64,000 nt of DNA from Chryseobacterium rhizosphaerae (GTDB taxonomy: Bacteria; Bacteroidota; Bacteroidia; Flavobacteriales; Weeksellaceae), in assembly GCF_003385455.1 (NCBI RefSeq), contig NZ_QNUF01000006.1:62001-126000 (forward strand), written 5' to 3'. The notes below the pieces were generated by a model. The model was not told where the DNA came from and did not search any database. It saw only the letters and a program-made list of their open reading frames with translations. The position numbers were made by a program, and so were the translations under genes. Below, in pieces: positions 60,870 through 64,000 of this stretch (the first letter of the stretch is position 1; each line of letters opens with the position of its first letter).

Positions 60870-61913
60870 CTAGCCCAACGTCCTGTTAATATCAAAACCT
60901 TCACTGGAAAACCCATAATAATCCGATGTTCCACACCATGGGCATTTGTTATATCCTTCTCCCTGCAGACAGTGGATACCTCCACAGGAACAGGTTGCCA
61001 GCGCAATAGGATTAGCACAATGAGGACATGAAGTTCCGCCCTGTAATTCTTCTATGGAAATTTTCAGTATATTTTTCTGGGAAGAAGAAAGTCTGAAATA
61101 CGCTTTTTCATCAATTTTATAGGCTCCATCCAATTTGTAATATCTCGTAGACATTCCGGGTATACCTGATGCAGCAAATGTTTTTTTAAACTTCATCAAA
61201 TACAGCTTTTCTGTTTCTGAACACTTACCATTTAAAACCACAAAATTATTATCCGGGAACCGTTGTTCCATTTCCGGGTCTACCTTTTCTAAAATAACAG
61301 AATCTATCTTAGAAAGATTAATTCCTTCTTTTTTAGCCTCAGTAACACTCTGGCTGGTGGTTTTTATGGAATCTGTCACCCATTTGAAAAACTCTTTATA
61401 GGAATTTTCATCCGTATTGTTAAACAATAAGACATTATCTGCCAGGGAGCCCAGTAGTTTATAGTTTGTATTCTCACCTATAGAAACAGCAATGGTATTA
61501 GCTTTTCCTCCATATTTGGTATTCCACCTATCAATGGCTTTAGTAGCATCATCAGTGGGCACTCCATCGGTAAATAAAAAGACAATAGGCTTCCAGTCTC
61601 CTTTCCTGTCATACGTTGTTTTCACAATATCACGGTCTATACAATCCATGATTTTAATAAGACCCTGGGATAAGGATGTCCCGCTTCCGATGGGAATTTT
61701 TGGAGGGTAAAAGCTGATGATATCCTGGAGAGGGACAATAACCTCCGCCTCACCGGCAAAACCTACCACAGAAATATAAACGGTTTCCAGTGAATAGGGA
61801 TCTTTTTTCAATTCTCTTACAATATTGGCGATACCTTCCTGTACCTGCTCAATAGGTTCTCCTACCATAGATTCGGAGATGTCTACTAAAAAATAAATAG
61901 GTAGTCTTCTCAT
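60870..61913 (-). CDS. VWA domain protein with C-terminal zinc ribbons (TerY-C)
   Basis: A 347-residue TerY-type protein. The VWA domain (~1-200) carries a MIDAS start D-I-S-E-S in FLVDISESMVGEPIEQ and the second metal element in IGSGTSLSQGL, with VFLFTDGVPTDDA. The C-terminus has two Cys clusters (CPHCANPIALATCSC and CPWCGTSDYYGF) resembling the TerY-C zinc-binding end. It follows the other VWA gene by 18 bp. Cytoplasmic; the partner is inferred to be TerD or the kinase. Confidence 0.88.
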   Translation of the reverse strand: MRRLPIYFLVDISESMVGEPIEQVQEGIANIVRELKKDPYSLETVYISVVGFAGEAEVIVPLQDIISFYPPKIPIGSGTSLSQGLIKIMDCIDRDIVKTTYDRKGDWKPIVFLFTDGVPTDDATKAIDRWNTKYGGKANTIAVSIGENTNYKLLGSLADNVLLFNNTDENSYKEFFKWVTDSIKTTSQSVTEAKKEGINLSKIDSVILEKVDPEMEQRFPDNNFVVLNGKCSETEKLYLMKFKKTFAASGIPGMSTRYYKLDGAYKIDEKAYFRLSSSQKNILKISIEELQGGTSCPHCANPIALATCSCGGIHCLQGEGYNKCPWCGTSDYYGFSSEGFDINRTLG

Positions 61914-61931
61914 GGTTGTAAAGACAGTTTT

Positions 61932-62570
61932 TTAAATAATAATATTAAGTTCAGATGGTGGCGGGGGAAGTGTTATGTTTTCTCCTGTACTTTGGGAGTG
62001 CCCACCCTGTGTAATGGAAGAACTTACCCATTTGAAAAAAGAGGAAAGTGTAATGGCATCTGTAGCATCCAGCTTTACCACATGATCAGTAAGTTCTTTA
62101 AGATACTGCTCGTCCGCTTTTGGACCTGCTGCACAGCCTACAATAGCTCCAAATTCAAGCCCTTTGATCACCGGGATCATCTGCCTGTATTTCTGAATAT
62201 CTGAGGGTTTTCCATCTGTAAATAGGAAGAGTAAAGGCTGCCAGTCTCCTTTCACTTCAGAAGTTGCTTTTACCAGATCTTTCTGAACGAGCTCCGAAAC
62301 CATTTCCAAAGCAGCTCCTGTATGGGTGGGTCCACTATCCGGGCAGGTAATTTCCATAGGATAGAAACTCGCAAGATCCACCAGGGGAACATTATTTTTA
62401 ACTTCTCTGTCAAAAGTAATGACACTGAGATGAAGGCTCTCCATCGCCTGCGGATCTGCACGAAGCATACTGATAAGCCCATTGAATCCGTTATTCAGGG
62501 CCTGAATGGGCTCTCCGTTCATAGAACCTGAGGTATCCAATAAAAAATAGGCTAATAATCTTCTGGTCAT
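61932..62570 (-). CDS. terY: VWA domain protein (TerY)
   Basis: A 212-residue TerY-like protein counted from the ATG at 62570; the frame extends upstream to 62630, but those codons are not family-like. VWA MIDAS motif D-T-S-G-S lies in YFLLDTSGSMNGEPIQ, the second element in PDSGPTHTGAALEM, and the third in LLFLFTDGKPSD. The closing sequence is a short tail, SELNIII. It has no zinc ribbon, unlike the neighbouring VWA gene. Name based on family similarity; TerY binds TerD in the classical ter system. Confidence 0.87.
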   Translation of the reverse strand: MTRRLLAYFLLDTSGSMNGEPIQALNNGFNGLISMLRADPQAMESLHLSVITFDREVKNNVPLVDLASFYPMEITCPDSGPTHTGAALEMVSELVQKDLVKATSEVKGDWQPLLFLFTDGKPSDIQKYRQMIPVIKGLEFGAIVGCAAGPKADEQYLKELTDHVVKLDATDAITLSSFFKWVSSSITQGGHSQSTGENITLPPPPSELNIII

Positions 62571-62658
62571 TATAAGACAAGTATTAATTGGGAAGCCGGC
62601 GGAGGAAGTCGAAGACTTCCAAGCCGGCATTCATTTTTATGGTTAATAGAAATAAAGT

Positions 62659-63333
62659 TTAGTTTGGGTAAGCGTACTGCTGTCTCAGAATATCAATAAA
62701 GTTATCTGTCTGGTGCGGCTCTCCCACTGCCCGGAATTTCCAGTCGCCGTTATGGCGGTATGCTTCGGCAAAAACCATTGCACACATTCCGTTCATGCTT
62801 GAATCTCCGGATAAACTATATTTTGTAATCTCTTTTCCTGAAGCATCTACTGCACGAATAAATGCATTGTCGATCATTCCGAAATGCTGATTATTGCTTC
62901 TTCCCTGATAAATGGTAACTACAAAAACAATTTTCTGATAACTTTGATCCAGCTGATCCAGTTTAACAATGATCTGCTCATCATCCCCATCTCCGGCGCC
63001 TGTTCTGTTGTCTCCGGTCAGCCATACATTCCCACTTGGATGCTGCATAGAATTAAAGAAGACCACATCACCCTGATAAAGCCCCATCTGTCTTCCGTCA
63101 TTGGTTTGGACAGTTCTTCCAAGATTGGCTACTTTTCCGTTTCCGTCTAAAAGGAACGCTACTGCATCAAGATCATATTCAGCTTCTTTATTAAATAATT
63201 TTCCAAAGAAACCTCCTTGTTTTCTTACATCCCATCCTAAACCGATCGTAACTTTCGAAAGGTCATAAATACTTTCTCCACGGTCATTTTTTCTTAAATC
63301 AATCGTCTGACCTTTCTGTAAATTAATTGCCAT
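62659..63333 (-). CDS. TerD family stress protein
   Basis: A 224-residue TerD-type protein. The core fold opens with AINLQKGQTIDLRKNDRGESIYDLSKVTIGLGWDV and has the family's Ca2+-binding acidic clusters: YDLDAVAFLLDGNGKV and GDNRTGAGDGDDEQIIVKLDQL. It ends FIDILRQQYAYPN. It is longer than its neighbour because of an insertion after residue 30. Its start is 26 bp downstream of the other terD gene's stop, so the two are co-transcribed with the terY genes below. Confidence 0.93.
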   Translation of the reverse strand: MAINLQKGQTIDLRKNDRGESIYDLSKVTIGLGWDVRKQGGFFGKLFNKEAEYDLDAVAFLLDGNGKVANLGRTVQTNDGRQMGLYQGDVVFFNSMQHPSGNVWLTGDNRTGAGDGDDEQIIVKLDQLDQSYQKIVFVVTIYQGRSNNQHFGMIDNAFIRAVDASGKEITKYSLSGDSSMNGMCAMVFAEAYRHNGDWKFRAVGEPHQTDNFIDILRQQYAYPN

Positions 63334-63359
63334 AGTTATCGTTTTGTGTGTTTGATAAT

Positions 63360-63935
63360 TTATTTAATGATTTGTCCTTTATAATATTTTTCCAGGAAGA
63401 ATCCTAAATCTGCTCTGTAGCCTATTCCGGAAGCTTCAAACTTCCAGCTTCCATTTCTTTTATACAGTCTTCCAAACTCAACTCCCGTTTCAATAGAAAA
63501 ATCTTCATCCAGTTCATATTTTGCAATTTCCTGGCTGTTATTATTATCCACTACTCTGATATATGAATTTCTTACCTGTCCGAAATTCTGTCTTCTTCTT
63601 TCAAAATCCTCTATTGTTACTACAAAAAGGATTTCTTCCACTCTTGCATCTACCTTTTCAAGATCTATAACAATGGCTTCATCATCATCTCCGTCGCTAT
63701 TTTTACCGTTTGGATCATCACCGGTATGCGTTAATGCACCATCCGGAGACTGTAGATTATTATAAAAAACAAAATATTCTTCGCTTACTAATTTTCTGTC
63801 GGAATCAATCATGATGGCAGAAGCATCCAGGTCGAAGTCATAGCCTGTTCCTTCATTCGGGTCCCAGCCTAATCCTATTGTCATTTTGGTCAGCCCCAGT
63901 TCAATCTTTTGTCCTTTCTGTAAATTAATTGCCAT
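63360..63935 (-). CDS. terD: TerD family stress protein
   Basis: A 191-residue TerD, the usual length. AINLQKGQKIELGLTKMTIGLGWDPNEGTGYDFDLDASAIMI opens the fold, and NGKNSDGDDDEAIVIDLEKVDARVEEILFVVTI supplies the acidic Ca2+-binding segment. YELDEDFSIETGVEFGRLYKRNGSWKFEASGIGY is the usual C-terminal strand set. It is the first gene of the minus-strand Ter unit and has a TAAATTTG -7 box at 63993-64000. In other bacteria TerD proteins accompany stress and tellurite resistance. Confidence 0.94.
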   Translation of the reverse strand: MAINLQKGQKIELGLTKMTIGLGWDPNEGTGYDFDLDASAIMIDSDRKLVSEEYFVFYNNLQSPDGALTHTGDDPNGKNSDGDDDEAIVIDLEKVDARVEEILFVVTIEDFERRRQNFGQVRNSYIRVVDNNNSQEIAKYELDEDFSIETGVEFGRLYKRNGSWKFEASGIGYRADLGFFLEKYYKGQIIK

Positions 63936-63992
63936 AATGTACTATGTTATAAATTATTTTTGCCTTAAGTTAAATTTGATTTATGAACTGAC

Positions 63993-64000
63993 CAAATTTA
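63993..64000 (-). promoter_or_regulatory. -7 promoter box of the Ter operon
   Basis: Minus strand TAAATTTG, an exact TAnnTTTG, 57 bp before the first terD start. The -33 region would lie outside the window. Confidence 0.5.

Overview
The window looks like chromosome of a Chryseobacterium-like flavobacterium (Bacteroidota, Weeksellaceae). It is AT-rich. Many genes follow an exact TAnnTTTG box, the -7 element of Bacteroidota promoters, and Shine-Dalgarno sequences are weak or absent. Family content also fits: LA_2272-type surface repeats, an S16 protein with an acidic tail, a CarboxypepD_reg/OMP_b-brl outer membrane protein and a Bacteroidota-type lanthipeptide leader. I see no insertion sequence, tRNA, rRNA or CRISPR array.

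Layout. 1-5.3 kb: small metabolic and unknown genes (DUF72, HD hydrolase coupled to an alpha/beta hydrolase, PfkB kinase, DUF4241). 5.4-12.4 kb: valS, a DUF1573 protein, ppk2 behind ten copies of an 8-bp repeat, two secreted proteins, the RNase P RNA gene (minus strand), and an ECF sigma factor overlapping a membrane protein. 12.5-15.4 kb: an acyl-CoA synthetase and a secreted CarboxypepD_reg protein. 15.6-22.6 kb: a compact class I lanthipeptide cluster. 22.6-25.7 kb: rpoN and asnS. 25.7-26.6 kb: an AT-rich stretch in which I see no gene. 26.6-34.3 kb: a CDP-alcohol phosphatidyltransferase, paired surface-repeat proteins, regulators, a serine hydrolase, and an SDR/AraC pair bracketed by a dispersed hairpin repeat. 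34.4-44.5 kb: rimM-rpsP, nitroreductase, DoxX, a GreA/B-like factor, an M3 peptidase, small unknown genes, a methyltransferase and a second serine hydrolase. 44.5-55.2 kb: a TetR/MFS efflux pair, a Crp-type regulator, an outer membrane protein, a second TetR region with a 44-residue gene, and a flavodoxin-fold oxidoreductase. 55.4-58 kb: a type-2 tyrosyl-tRNA synthetase behind what looks like a classical tyrosine attenuator, an exonuclease and a GNAT protein. 58-64 kb: a Ter-type stress module (two TerD, two TerY-like VWA proteins, a PP2C phosphatase and a kinase), all on the minus strand.

How the genes work together. In the lanthipeptide cluster, a 61-residue precursor with four cysteines is followed by a stem-loop and then, with overlaps or short gaps, by a luciferase-like flavin oxidoreductase, LanC, a full-length LanB, a DUF6625 glycosyltransferase-like protein and a cysteine-free C39-like protein. 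LanB and LanC would make the (methyl)lanthionine rings; the other three suggest further tailoring, including possible glycosylation. No exporter or active leader protease is encoded nearby. The Ter block resembles the TerY-phosphorylation triad, which links Ca2+-binding TerD proteins to kinase/phosphatase signalling.

Start sites were moved inward for several genes because a -7 box overlaps or follows the first possible start (valS, the DUF1573 gene, the M3 peptidase, the serine hydrolase near 43.4 kb). Family assignments come from recognised motifs only; no database search was run.
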